From Oligoflexia bacterium (GTDB lineage Bacteria; Bdellovibrionota; UBA1018): DNA of 64,000 nt. The stretch lies in contig JARLHE010000056.1 in NCBI GenBank assembly GCA_031292385.1, positions 16,085-80,084 of the forward strand, written 5' to 3'. The translations under genes and the position numbers were made by a program. The notes under the pieces are model-generated. The model was given only the letters and a program-made list of their open reading frames with translations. It was not told where the DNA came from and made no database searches. Below are positions 7,970 to 16,498 of this stretch, piece after piece (position 1 is the first letter of the stretch; each line of letters opens with the position of its first letter).

Positions 7970-8836
7970 ATGGGTTCGCTGAACGCGGACAGAATTAAAC
8001 GTCATCTATTTAGATTTGGCGGTTGCTGTGTTTCGGTGAGCGAGACCGGGAAGCCCGATCCCGAACCCAAAAGCGGAAGCGCGATTCTGTTTTTGCATGG
8101 CCGTTTCGGGATGGGTTGGCACTGGCAGAAAGTGATCGACCGGCTCGCGGACCGCTATCATTGTTTTGCCCCAGACTTGCCCGGCTTCGGCAGCTCGGTC
8201 TTGGAAGAGAGTCGCGCTTTATCCGTTTTCGAGCATGCCCAGCTGGCCCGGAATCTCGTCACTCGGCTCACCGAGAGCTTCGAAGACGTCTTTGTCGTGG
8301 GTCATGATATCGGCGGATCCATCGCGCTGATTTGCGCTACGTTTGCTGCCCCGCGGATATCGGGCCTCGTTCTGATCAATTGCGCGGGGCTGGGCGCGCC
8401 GGCCAGCGCTTTTCGCACGGGTTGGTTCGGCTTCTCTTCGCGGCGATTATTTTCGCGAGCGGCGTCGGCTTCTCGCCATCTAAGCCCGGTGGATCGCCGC
8501 GAACTGATGGCCCCATGGCGCGCCGGAAGTTCACGAAGCGCGATCATTCGGGCGTTTCGCGCGATCGAAAGCTCCTGGCCCGGTCCATTGGGCCAGGAAA
8601 GTTGGGAAAGGAAAGTATCGGCCCTACAGATACCCGTTTTGGTCTTGAAGGGCAGCCGGGATCCGGTCAATCGCCGGGAAGTGGATCGAGAGCTGCTTCG
8701 TCAGCTGCCAGGCGCGCTTTACTTTGAGGAAGAGTCCTGCGGTCATTGGCCGGCGCTCGAAAGACCGGAGTGGGTCGCGCCGAAGCTTCGGGAGTTCTTT
8801 TTCAATTCCCGCAAGTCATATGGCCATATGCAATGA
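7970..8836 (+). CDS. alpha/beta hydrolase with Asp nucleophile (epoxide hydrolase / haloalkane dehalogenase type)
   Basis: A 288-residue alpha/beta hydrolase: oxyanion segment FLHGRFGMGW, nucleophile elbow VGHDIGGS, acid in LKGSRDPVN and His in CGHWPALERPEW. The elbow carries Asp rather than Ser. Among alpha/beta hydrolases that points to ester-intermediate enzymes such as epoxide hydrolases and dehalogenases rather than esterases. Start chosen at the ATG 7970 after rsgA; the upstream frame reads through the rsgA coding region. The next gene starts within or just after its stop, suggesting co-transcription. The physiological substrate cannot be inferred. Confidence 0.8.
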   Translation: MGSLNADRIKRHLFRFGGCCVSVSETGKPDPEPKSGSAILFLHGRFGMGWHWQKVIDRLADRYHCFAPDLPGFGSSVLEESRALSVFEHAQLARNLVTRLTESFEDVFVVGHDIGGSIALICATFAAPRISGLVLINCAGLGAPASAFRTGWFGFSSRRLFSRAASASRHLSPVDRRELMAPWRAGSSRSAIIRAFRAIESSWPGPLGQESWERKVSALQIPVLVLKGSRDPVNRREVDRELLRQLPGALYFEEESCGHWPALERPEWVAPKLREFFFNSRKSYGHMQ

Positions 8837-8865
8837 GGGGCCATTCCGGTATAGAGGTGGGTCTA

Positions 8866-10167
8866 ATGAGTATGAAAGCTGGCCCCAAAGCAGGCCCAAA
8901 AGGAATACAGGTAGCGAAAGCGTTCGCGGCGGTTTGGGAAAAGCTCTTTCTTTCGCCGGTGCATCTTGATTCGGCGCTCTCCAAGCAGGAAAAAAACATG
9001 AAGAGCATCCTTGCCCGGTCCGTGCCGAGCATCCTGCAGCGCCCGGTTTCGCAGGCGGAAGCGCTGGGTATCGGCGTTCCCGAAGGCGAGCCCTGGAGCC
9101 TGTCGCCGGAGCAAGCTTCAAAATGGCGCCCGGCAGTGCTCATGGCCGAGCGAATTTACGAGGGTATGGCCAATCGCCCGGTGGACGCTTCCCCGGTGCG
9201 GGAAGATTTTCCTCCCTGGATGGTCGAGGAATGGGAGCTGCATTGGGGCCCCGATACCTCGCTCCACCTCATCGAGGCCCTGGGACGCGAGGCGCCGCTA
9301 TCGCTTCGCGCGGCTCGGTCGGTCGGATCGAAGGAGCTTTTGCGGATCTTGACCGAGGGGAGCCGATTGCCCGTTGCGGCCGCTGAGTCGGATTTCGCGC
9401 CCCTGGGGGTTCGCCTTGCGGGATACGCCCCGGTGCTCGGCACCGAGGCCTATGAAAAGGGTTTATTCGAGATTCAGGACGAAGGCTCGCAGGTCATGGC
9501 GCTTTTCGCGCTTTGGCCGGAGAAATTTGCCCCGCTTTTGCGATCCGTTCCGGGTCCGGTTGATCTTTCTCATTTCAAGCGCGTGAGCGCCAAGCTTCCG
9601 GACGATCCGCCGGCTTTGACCGTTGTTGACGCTTGCGCCGGCGCGGGCGGGAAGAGTCTTGCGCTCGCCGATGCCCTTCGCGGAAAGGGCCGGATTTTCT
9701 CTTACGATATTTCGGAGCGCAAGCTTCAGGCGCTGCGCCGCCGGGCGACGCACGCGGGGTACAATAACATCCAGGCGGTGGCGCTCGAGGAGGGTAAGGA
9801 AGCCGAGACGCTTCGTAAGTTCCGCCGGACGGCGCAAGTCGTGCTGGTCGATGCGCCATGCACGGGGTGGGGGGTCTTGCGGCGAAATCCGGATATCAAA
9901 TGGAGGCAATCGCCCGCCGCGCTCGAGCGCCTGCCCCAAGTTCAAGCAAGATTGCTTTCGACTTACTCCGACCTGGTTGCCCCCGGGGGGCGCCTTGTTT
10001 TTGGTGTTTGCACGTTCCGTCCCGCGGAAACCAGCAAGATCGTCGACGATTTCGTAGCGGCTCATCCCGATTTCACGCCGCGCCAGGGCGGTTATTTGGG
10101 CCCCGGCCCTTGCGACGGTTTTTTCATGCAGGTCTTCGAGAGAGCCCCTAAAGGGGAGAAAAAATGA
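8866..10167 (+). CDS. RsmB/Nop2-type rRNA (cytosine-C5) methyltransferase
   Basis: 433 residues. The C-terminal class I methyltransferase has SAM motif I DACAGAGGKSLAL (about 251-263), the motif IV catalytic dipeptide in DAPCTGWGVLRRNPD and the second Cys in VCTFRPAET, as in two-cysteine RNA m5C methyltransferases. This suggests a 16S rRNA cytosine as target, like RsmB, but the N-terminal half diverges from the NusB-like domain of RsmB. GAGGTGGG just before the ATG at 8866 supports that start; an alternative ATG at 8833 would overlap the preceding stop. Overlaps pyrD by four bases (ATGA), indicating translational coupling. Confidence 0.88.
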   Translation: MSMKAGPKAGPKGIQVAKAFAAVWEKLFLSPVHLDSALSKQEKNMKSILARSVPSILQRPVSQAEALGIGVPEGEPWSLSPEQASKWRPAVLMAERIYEGMANRPVDASPVREDFPPWMVEEWELHWGPDTSLHLIEALGREAPLSLRAARSVGSKELLRILTEGSRLPVAAAESDFAPLGVRLAGYAPVLGTEAYEKGLFEIQDEGSQVMALFALWPEKFAPLLRSVPGPVDLSHFKRVSAKLPDDPPALTVVDACAGAGGKSLALADALRGKGRIFSYDISERKLQALRRRATHAGYNNIQAVALEEGKEAETLRKFRRTAQVVLVDAPCTGWGVLRRNPDIKWRQSPAALERLPQVQARLLSTYSDLVAPGGRLVFGVCTFRPAETSKIVDDFVAAHPDFTPRQGGYLGPGPCDGFFMQVFERAPKGEKK

Positions 10168-11219
10168 GTCTTCGCCGCTCCTTGTGGCGTTTGCTGAGGG
10201 CGGTTTTATTTCGTTTCGATGCCGAGCGCGCGCATCGAATCACTGTGAGCCTGATCCGCTGGTCTTACCGTTTCGGCGGAGGACATCTACTTCGAATCGC
10301 GAGTGGCGCACCCGCCGTTTCTTCGCAATCGGTCGCACCATCGGGGGAATGCGAGGTCTTCGGAATGCGATTCGCCTCCCGCGTGGGTCTCGCGGCGGGT
10401 TTTGACAAGGATGCGGAGATTGTTCCGGCGCTTCCCTCCCTGGGCTTCGGCTTTGCCGAGATCGGTACGGTTACCCCGCGTCCGCAGTCCGGAAACGACC
10501 GCCCGCGGTTGTTTCGGGATCTTGAGCGCCAATGCGTTTTCAATCGGATGGGATTTAACGGCCTGGGCGCCGCGGTCGTGGCAAAGCGCCTGGAGTCCGT
10601 CCGCGATCGCTTGCCATCGGCGTTTCGAGTGGGCGTGAATGTCGGAAAAAACAAAGACACGCCGTTGGAAGAGGCGGCGCGCGACTATGCCGCGGCGGCG
10701 GCGGCTTTTAAAAGCCTCGCCGATTACATCGTGATCAACGTAAGCTCGCCCAATACCGCGGGCTTGCGCTCGCTTCAGGCCATCGAGTCCCTCCATCCGA
10801 TTGTTGACGCCGTGAAAGAGGCTATCCGAGGCGCGAAAAGCCCTCCGTTGCTCCTGAAGCTCGCTCCGGAGGTCGAAAGCGAAGAGCTTGCGCGCATTTT
10901 CGCCGCCGCTGATCGTTGGGGCGTCGACGGATGGGTGCTCACGAACACGCTGGCCGGGAATCGAGAAGGGCTTTCGGGAGGATGGAGCGGAAAGGTCCTG
11001 ACGGAGTTGTCCCGGACGCGATTGGAGCAAGCGCGCGCCGTAACTCGTCTGCCGATCATCTCGGTGGGGGGTATTATGGATGCCGATGAAGCCGAACGCC
11101 GCGTTCGGTTGGGAGCGAATCTGGTCCAGATCTATTCGGGCTGGATCTTCGGCGGGCCGTCTTTTCCGGTTGAGATCTCAAACCGGATTTTGATAAAAAA
11201 CACTGAAATTAAGGGCTAA
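10164..11219 (+). CDS. pyrD: dihydroorotate dehydrogenase (quinone), class 2
   Basis: Oxidises dihydroorotate to orotate in pyrimidine synthesis, passing electrons through FMN to membrane quinone. 351 residues, with the class 2 N-terminal amphipathic membrane-binding helix (MSLRRSLWRLLRAVLFRFDAE). Core motifs are GLAAGFDKDAE, GTVTPRPQ, NRMGFNGLG, INVSSPNTAGLR (catalytic region), LKLAPE, ISVGGI and QIYSGWIF. Its ATG overlaps the stop of the methyltransferase gene. Another pyrimidine gene, pyrF, lies about 8.5 kb away. Confidence 0.95.
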   Translation: MSLRRSLWRLLRAVLFRFDAERAHRITVSLIRWSYRFGGGHLLRIASGAPAVSSQSVAPSGECEVFGMRFASRVGLAAGFDKDAEIVPALPSLGFGFAEIGTVTPRPQSGNDRPRLFRDLERQCVFNRMGFNGLGAAVVAKRLESVRDRLPSAFRVGVNVGKNKDTPLEEAARDYAAAAAAFKSLADYIVINVSSPNTAGLRSLQAIESLHPIVDAVKEAIRGAKSPPLLLKLAPEVESEELARIFAAADRWGVDGWVLTNTLAGNREGLSGGWSGKVLTELSRTRLEQARAVTRLPIISVGGIMDADEAERRVRLGANLVQIYSGWIFGGPSFPVEISNRILIKNTEIKG

Positions 11220-11226
11220 AAACTAA

Positions 11227-11254
11227 AAAGCCCCGGGCAACGGCCCAGGGCTTT
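11227..11254 (-). terminator. intrinsic terminator of the Lys-rich microprotein gene
   Basis: AAAGCCC and GGGC pair with GCCC and GGGCTTT around an AACG loop, with one C-A mismatch. On the minus strand the stem is followed by TTTTTAGTTTTTAG, a usable U-tract; on the plus strand only three T follow. It therefore mainly ends the leftward microprotein transcript. A smaller hairpin (CGAACC/GGTTCG) precedes it at 11265-11281. Confidence 0.6.
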
Positions 11255-11290
11255 CAGCAAATCTCGAACCGCGAAGGTTCGCCTAAGAAG

Positions 11291-11359
11291 TTACTTCTTC
11301 TTCTTCTTGGCGGTCTTCTTCTTAGCGGTCTTCTTCTTAGCGGCTTTTTTCTTTGCCAT
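11291..11359 (-). CDS. 22-residue lysine-rich histone H1-tail-like microprotein
   Basis: A 22-codon ORF of M, A, K and T only: 14 of 22 residues are Lys, in an (A)KKK(T/A)A pattern like the tails of bacterial histone H1-like proteins. A perfect GGAGG (11368-11372) lies eight bases before the ATG, and an intrinsic terminator follows, so it looks like a real, self-contained transcription unit. It probably binds DNA, RNA or another polyanion such as the nucleoid, but that rests on composition alone. Too short for family recognition, and easily missed by gene finders. Confidence 0.7.
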   Translation of the reverse strand: MAKKKAAKKKTAKKKTAKKKKK

Positions 11360-11591
11360 AGTATTATCCTCCGGTTGATTGAGCGCTTCTTCACGAACTT
11401 TCATGAAAAATATATCGCTCAAGTAAGATGTTACATCGATCTTGCGCCAGATCAAGAAGAGATCTTCATCATATCAAAAAAATTTCGAAAAAGTTTCGAT
11501 GAGTGAATGGAGAATCGCGCTTCGTTTGCACTCGGGCGGCGCATGCGACGGCGCGTGCGCAACTCATCGCGAATTATGGTAAGTTCGAAAT

Positions 11592-13859
11592 ATGCAGCCA
11601 ATTTCGGCCTCTAATACACCTCAGCTCGACGTGCGCGAGAGGAGAAAGCGGCGAAGAGAAGGCATTCTCATCGTCCTCCTCTCGTTGTTGTTCGTCATTC
11701 TCACGGTCGCCGAATTCCGGCTGACTCGAGCGTCGAGCACCCTTCCGTTCGTCAATTCGATCTTCTTTTTCGGTCTTTTGAACATCAACATCGTCCTTTT
11801 GATGGCGATGGTTTGGCTGGTTTTCCGGAATATCGGCAAACTTTACCTCGAACGGCGCCGAAATATCCTGGGATCGAGGCTTAAAACGAAGCTCGTCATC
11901 GCCTTTTTGGCTTTTTCCATCATCCCGACCCTGACGCTGTTCGTGATCTCGGCGACCTATATCAATTCGAGCTTCGATAAATGGTTCTCGCTCAAGATCC
12001 AGAACACCCTTCAGGCGTCTTTGGAAATCACCCGAACCTACTACCGCAACACCGACCAAACGGCGATGCATTTCGCCGAGCACCTTGCGGAGACCATCGG
12101 TGAAAAATTGCCTAGCGTGGTTTCCGTTCCTTCGCCCGAGCTGGAAAGCTTTTTGGCCGGGCAACGGGAGCTTCTGGCGCTCGATGCGGTCGAATTCTAC
12201 TCCGACCCGCTCGAAGAACGGATTTTGGCTCAGCGTCCTCGTACGCCAGCGGGAGCCGAAGGGCAGGATCCGTCCGCGTTCGCTCTCTCTTATCCACGTC
12301 TTCCTCTGGATGTCCTCGATCAGGCCTTCGCGGGAGAGCGCCGTTCGATCATCCAGCATATCGGCAGCGGCGATTTGATCCGTTGCCTGGTTCCCGTCCG
12401 GGCGCACGGGGCTCGTTCCGGCAAGTCCATCGGCGTCGTGGTCGTCAGCTCGTACATTCCGGTCAGCCTGGTCAATAAGGTGGACGAGATCGCCAATGTT
12501 TTTGACGATTATAAGGAAACGAATCCGCTGAAGTACCCGATGAAGACCACTTATCTGGTCATCCTCGTGATGATCACCTTGGTGATCATCTTCGTCGCGA
12601 TGTGGATCGGCCTGTATCTGGCCCGCCAGCTGACCGTGCCCGTCGAAAGGCTTGTTTACGGAGCCCAGGCCGTCGGCGCGGGGGATTTGGACGTGTCGAT
12701 CGTCGCTTCCGGGCACGATGAGATCACCGTTTTGGTCGAGTCCTTCAACAATATGACCCGCGACCTGCGGGAAAGCCGCGCTCGCCTGGTTCAGGCCGGG
12801 GCGGATTTGGAACGGCGCCGGCTCCAGCTTGAAGCGGTTCTCGCCAACATCGGTACCGGAGTCGTGGCGATCGACAGCTCGGGCACGATCACGACATTCA
12901 ATCACTCGGCGGAGCTGCTGCTCGAGATGTCCGCGGCGGAGGCTATCGGCCAGAGTAGCGCCAAGATGTTCGCCGAGCGCGCGGAGCCGTTATTGGCCCT
13001 CATGCGGGAGGCGAGGGAGCGCGCGCGCACCGAAGCCAGCCGGATCGAAACGCAGTGGAACTTCCGCGCTTTCGGCGGCGCCCGGACTTTGAAGGCCATC
13101 GCCACTTCGCTTCGCGAGAACGATGCGTGGGGCATCGTTCTGGTTATCGACGACATGACCCACCTGATGAAGGGGCAACGCGAGATGGCGTGGCGAGAGG
13201 TGGCTCGCCGTATCGCCCATGAGATCAAGAATCCGCTCACTCCGATCAAGCTGTCGGCGCAACGGCTTCAGCGCCGGCTGGGCAATTATCGCGGCCGTGA
13301 CGGCGAGCTTCTGCAGGAATGCACCGACACGATCATCAAGCACAGCGACGAGCTCAAGGAAATGGTCAATGAGTTTTCCAATTTCGCGCGTTTCCCCGAG
13401 ATTTCTCCGGCCCCGAACGATCTCAACGCGGCCATCGGGGAGGTGGTCTCGCTCTTCCAGCAGGCGCATGCGCAAATCCACCTCAAAACCCATCTTGAGG
13501 CCAAATTGCCGGTCTTCGAGTTCGATCGTGACCAGATCAAGCGCGTCGTCATCAATTTGTTCGATAACGCGGTCGCGGCTTTGGCCGGCAATACGCAGTC
13601 CAAGCAATTGACCATTTCGACTCATTATAACGAGCAGCTTCAGATGGCCGTGATCGAAGTCGAGGATAACGGGCCCGGGATGAGCCCGGAGGTTCTCGAG
13701 CGCGCGTTCGAGCCCTATTTCTCGACTAAAACCGAAGGAACGGGTCTGGGGCTGGCCATCTGCAAAAGGATCGTCAACGATCACGACGGATTTATCCGGG
13801 TTCATTCGGTTTTGGGCAAAGGAACCCGGTTTTTGATCGAATTGCCGAGTAAACGGTGA
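11592..13859 (+). CDS. ntrY: NtrY-like membrane sensor histidine kinase
   Basis: 755 residues with the NtrY architecture: N-terminal transmembrane helices (about 24-42, 54-76, 98-118), an extracytoplasmic sensor region, a further helix (about 322-342), HAMP (TVPVERL to NNMTRDL, about 352-395), PAS (about 410-515), the phospho-acceptor H-box AHEIKNPLTPIKLSAQR (His about 543) and an ATPase domain with NLFDNAVAAL, EDNGPGMSP and GTGLGLAICKRI. In known systems NtrY/NtrX senses nitrogen or redox state. The stop is one base from the first ATG of ntrX. A TATGGT box lies 11 bases before the start. Confidence 0.92.
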   Translation: MQPISASNTPQLDVRERRKRRREGILIVLLSLLFVILTVAEFRLTRASSTLPFVNSIFFFGLLNINIVLLMAMVWLVFRNIGKLYLERRRNILGSRLKTKLVIAFLAFSIIPTLTLFVISATYINSSFDKWFSLKIQNTLQASLEITRTYYRNTDQTAMHFAEHLAETIGEKLPSVVSVPSPELESFLAGQRELLALDAVEFYSDPLEERILAQRPRTPAGAEGQDPSAFALSYPRLPLDVLDQAFAGERRSIIQHIGSGDLIRCLVPVRAHGARSGKSIGVVVVSSYIPVSLVNKVDEIANVFDDYKETNPLKYPMKTTYLVILVMITLVIIFVAMWIGLYLARQLTVPVERLVYGAQAVGAGDLDVSIVASGHDEITVLVESFNNMTRDLRESRARLVQAGADLERRRLQLEAVLANIGTGVVAIDSSGTITTFNHSAELLLEMSAAEAIGQSSAKMFAERAEPLLALMREARERARTEASRIETQWNFRAFGGARTLKAIATSLRENDAWGIVLVIDDMTHLMKGQREMAWREVARRIAHEIKNPLTPIKLSAQRLQRRLGNYRGRDGELLQECTDTIIKHSDELKEMVNEFSNFARFPEISPAPNDLNAAIGEVVSLFQQAHAQIHLKTHLEAKLPVFEFDRDQIKRVVINLFDNAVAALAGNTQSKQLTISTHYNEQLQMAVIEVEDNGPGMSPEVLERAFEPYFSTKTEGTGLGLAICKRIVNDHDGFIRVHSVLGKGTRFLIELPSKR

Positions 13860-13860
13860 G

Positions 13861-15285
13861 ATGATGCCATCCATGTCGAAGTTCATTCTCATCATCGACG
13901 ACGAATCTTCCATCCGGCAGTCCTTGACGGGCGCTTTAACGGACGAAGGCTATCGCGTCGCCGCGGCCACCTCCGGCGGCGAGGGGTTGGAGGCCATCCG
14001 TAATGAGCGCCCGGACGCGGTGCTTTTGGACATCTGGATGCCAGAAATGGACGGTTTGGAAGTCCTGAAGCGGATCAAGGCGGAATGGCCCGATCTGATC
14101 GTGGTCATGATGTCGGGTCACGGAACGATCGAGACGGCGGTTCGCGCGACGAAGCTCGGCGCCTTCGACTTCGTCGAAAAGCCGCTTTCGCTCGAGCGCA
14201 TCCTTGTTTTGCTTCAGAACATCTCGAGCGTCCAGGATCTCGCGCGCGAAAACGTCGCGCTTCGCAAACAAATTCAAAAGACTCGCACGCTCGTGGGCCA
14301 AAGCGCTCCGATGCGCACGATCCAGGACCTCATCCGCAGGGTGGCTCCCACGACTGGATCGGTGTTGATCACCGGCGAAAACGGCACCGGAAAAGAGCTG
14401 GTGGCTCACAGCATTCACGCTCTTTCGCCGCGGTACTATAAGCCGTTTGTCCCGGTGACCTGCGCCGCGATCCCGGAAGAGCTGATCGAGAGCGAGCTTT
14501 TCGGCCACGAAAAAGGCTCTTTTACCGGCGCCACGGCTCTTCGGCGGGGCAAGTTCGACTTAGCGAACGGCGGCACCCTGTTCCTCGATGAAATCGGCGA
14601 CATGTCGCTGAAAACCCAAGCCAAGATTTTGCGCATCTTGCAGGAGCAGAAATTCGAACGGGTCGGCGGCTCGCAGACGATTTCCGTCGATGTCCGCATC
14701 GTTGCCGCCACCAACAAGGATTTGAAGCAGGAGATCGGCCGCGGCAATTTTCGTGAAGACCTTTTTTACCGCCTCAACGTCATTCCTTTCCAGATTCCGC
14801 GGCTGCGCGACCGCAAAGAGGATATCCCGCTTTTATCGGCGCATTTTTTCCGCGAGTTCGCCACGACTCACGGGAAAAAGGCCCGCGAGGTGACCCCGGA
14901 GGCCATGGAAGTGCTGAAGTCCTACAGCTGGCCCGGGAACGTGCGCGAGCTGAAGAATCTCATTGAGCGCATCATGATCCTCACGAGCGAGTCCGAAGAC
15001 GGTGAGCCGGTGACTGTCGCCACGCTGCTATGCCATCTTCACGATGAGACTTTGAAGGCCGTTCCCGTTGTGGAGCCTGTCGCAAGCTCGGACGATGCGG
15101 GAGCCCTTTGCGCCCGCAATTTGAACTTAAGGGATGCCCGTCAGGAGTTCGAAAAGGAATTCATCCTGAAAACCTTGAAGGAAAACGACTGGAACATATC
15201 CAAAACCGCTCAAATCCTGGGTGTTGAGCGCAGCCATCTCCATCGCAAGATCAAAAGTTTCGGGATCGATCCGCCCCGCGAATGA
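13861..15285 (+). CDS. ntrX: NtrX-type sigma-54-dependent response regulator
   Basis: Partner of NtrY. 474 residues: a receiver domain (acceptor Asp in VLLDIWMPEMDG, about residue 57), a sigma-54 AAA+ domain with Walker A GENGTGKE, the sigma-54 contact loop GSFTGA, Walker B GGTLFLDEIGDM and the arginine-finger region, then a Fis-type helix-turn-helix (NISKTAQILGVERSHLHRKIKSFG). The linker LRDAR.EFEKEF is typical of NtrX. The loop has Ser where the usual motif is GAFTGA, a mild variant. Three in-frame ATGs (13861, 13864, 13873) could serve; MSKFILIIDD is the conserved beginning. Confidence 0.92.
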   Translation: MMPSMSKFILIIDDESSIRQSLTGALTDEGYRVAAATSGGEGLEAIRNERPDAVLLDIWMPEMDGLEVLKRIKAEWPDLIVVMMSGHGTIETAVRATKLGAFDFVEKPLSLERILVLLQNISSVQDLARENVALRKQIQKTRTLVGQSAPMRTIQDLIRRVAPTTGSVLITGENGTGKELVAHSIHALSPRYYKPFVPVTCAAIPEELIESELFGHEKGSFTGATALRRGKFDLANGGTLFLDEIGDMSLKTQAKILRILQEQKFERVGGSQTISVDVRIVAATNKDLKQEIGRGNFREDLFYRLNVIPFQIPRLRDRKEDIPLLSAHFFREFATTHGKKAREVTPEAMEVLKSYSWPGNVRELKNLIERIMILTSESEDGEPVTVATLLCHLHDETLKAVPVVEPVASSDDAGALCARNLNLRDARQEFEKEFILKTLKENDWNISKTAQILGVERSHLHRKIKSFGIDPPRE

Positions 15286-15306
15286 ACCGCGGGGCAGCCG
15301 CTCAAG

Positions 15307-15741
15307 TCATTCGAGGTTCGCGCCCACGAGAGTCGCGATATAACCCGCGGCTTTTTCCGAGATGTGATTGACCTTGCCAAGCAGGGCCAGGCGTTCGTCG
15401 TCTGAAAGACCGCTTTCGCTCAGCGGGCGCAAATCGAAAGCGCCGGCCTGTTCGCGTTGAGTAAGCTCGTTGAGGATTTGGTCGGCGTCGTTCTGGGTAT
15501 AAACGCCGTTGCTGACCTGCTCTTTCAAGCTTTCCCGGACGTCGAATTTAGGTTCGCTGGAAGGCGAATCGCCCGAGTCCGCGGCGAACGCCATCGTGCA
15601 AACGACGGGCGAGGCGTCTCCGGCGCAAGTCAGAGACAGCGGAGCGGCCCCAATCTGATTAAAGTCGGCATGTGCGACATTCACGAATATCGAGAGGGGT
15701 ATGAGGAGGGTATACAACGATTTCGCTAAATTTCTTTTCAT
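15307..15741 (-). CDS. small exported protein of unknown function
   Basis: 144 residues with a signal peptide (MKRNLAKSLYTLL, hydrophobic core, cleavage after AHA near residue 26). The mature part has two Cys that could form a disulfide and an acidic, Gln/Asn/Ser-rich helical C-terminus. AAGGAG ten bases before the ATG at 15741 decides the start over an upstream ATG. A promoter is visible upstream. Convergent with ntrX. No family recognised. Confidence 0.65.
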   Translation of the reverse strand: MKRNLAKSLYTLLIPLSIFVNVAHADFNQIGAAPLSLTCAGDASPVVCTMAFAADSGDSPSSEPKFDVRESLKEQVSNGVYTQNDADQILNELTQREQAGAFDLRPLSESGLSDDERLALLGKVNHISEKAAGYIATLVGANLE

Positions 15742-15764
15742 AGCGCAGCAACTCCTTGGATGCA

Positions 15765-15793
15765 CTTATATAATACAGTGCGTCATTTGTAAA
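15765..15793 (-). promoter_or_regulatory. sigma-70-like promoter
   Basis: On the minus strand TTTACA (15788-15793) and TATAAG (15765-15770) are separated by 17 bp. The predicted start of transcription falls directly at the AAGGAG of the small exported-protein gene, giving a very short leader. Confidence 0.4.
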
Positions 15794-15831
15794 TTAAGGT
15801 AATTTAACGCAGTAGTTTCAATCAGTTATTC

Positions 15832-16410
15832 TTAGTGAGCTCGAGTGTTCGCGGGCGCGCGCATGGTCGGCGGGGTCGTGCCGCTGTCAGCATCCGCGAA
15901 GTTGTTCGGGTCGGCGAAAACCCCGGATAGAGCGATCGTCTCGCCTTTGGGGTTAGCCGCTTCGAAATAAATTTTTTCCCAAGTCGGGTATTTCACTACG
16001 GTGATTTTGCCGTCGTTCGTATTCAGCGAAAAATAAACGTCTGTCAGCGTGCCGACTTTCACTCCGTTGGAAAGCAGATCCTGTCCGCTTACGTCGAGCG
16101 AAGTCGCCGGCAGATTGTACGAATAGATTCGCTTTGCGTGGATCGAGCAGTGCACGTGTCCCTCGACTTGAATCGTGTTCTTCGAGGAGCCGGCTCTGAT
16201 TTTCAAGCCGAGATTCGTGCCCGTCTCTTCACGATCGCAGGCCTGGTCGAGCATGCCGCGATTGCTCGAGAAATCCTGCGGCACCGCCAGTTCGCCGTGC
16301 CATTCGCCGACAAGAATCGGCGAGGGATTGCGTTCCGCTTTCGTGGAAATCCCCGAACAACCCGATAGGCTCAAAATCGCGATCAAAACAGCCAATTTCA
16401 CTTGAGACAT
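15832..16410 (-). CDS. lipoprotein of unknown function
   Basis: 192 residues with a lipoprotein signal peptide: lipobox LSGC, Cys at about residue 18. The mature part is probably a beta-rich domain (VGEWHGELAVP, IQVEGHVHCSI, GTLTDVYFSLN) with two further Cys, and it ends in a flexible Ser/Thr/Pro tail. GGAGAAG lies about ten bases before the ATG. The region around WHGEL recalls small lipocalin-like or immunity-type lipoproteins, but no family can be named. Separate from the next exported protein by 90 bp; the two may be co-transcribed. Confidence 0.68.
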   Translation of the reverse strand: MSQVKLAVLIAILSLSGCSGISTKAERNPSPILVGEWHGELAVPQDFSSNRGMLDQACDREETGTNLGLKIRAGSSKNTIQVEGHVHCSIHAKRIYSYNLPATSLDVSGQDLLSNGVKVGTLTDVYFSLNTNDGKITVVKYPTWEKIYFEAANPKGETIALSGVFADPNNFADADSGTTPPTMRAPANTRAH

Positions 16411-16498
16411 GGTGGCTCTTCTCCAAAACCCAATATCTCATTTTTGGAATTCGAATTCGATGGGCAAGAAAGGCCGTCCGCTCAGGGAGGCGTCAAAA

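Noticed and set aside
11574..12905. 443-codon antisense frame over ntrY
   Set aside because: Shadow of the kinase gene: no RBS or domain, and the sense frame has all histidine-kinase motifs.
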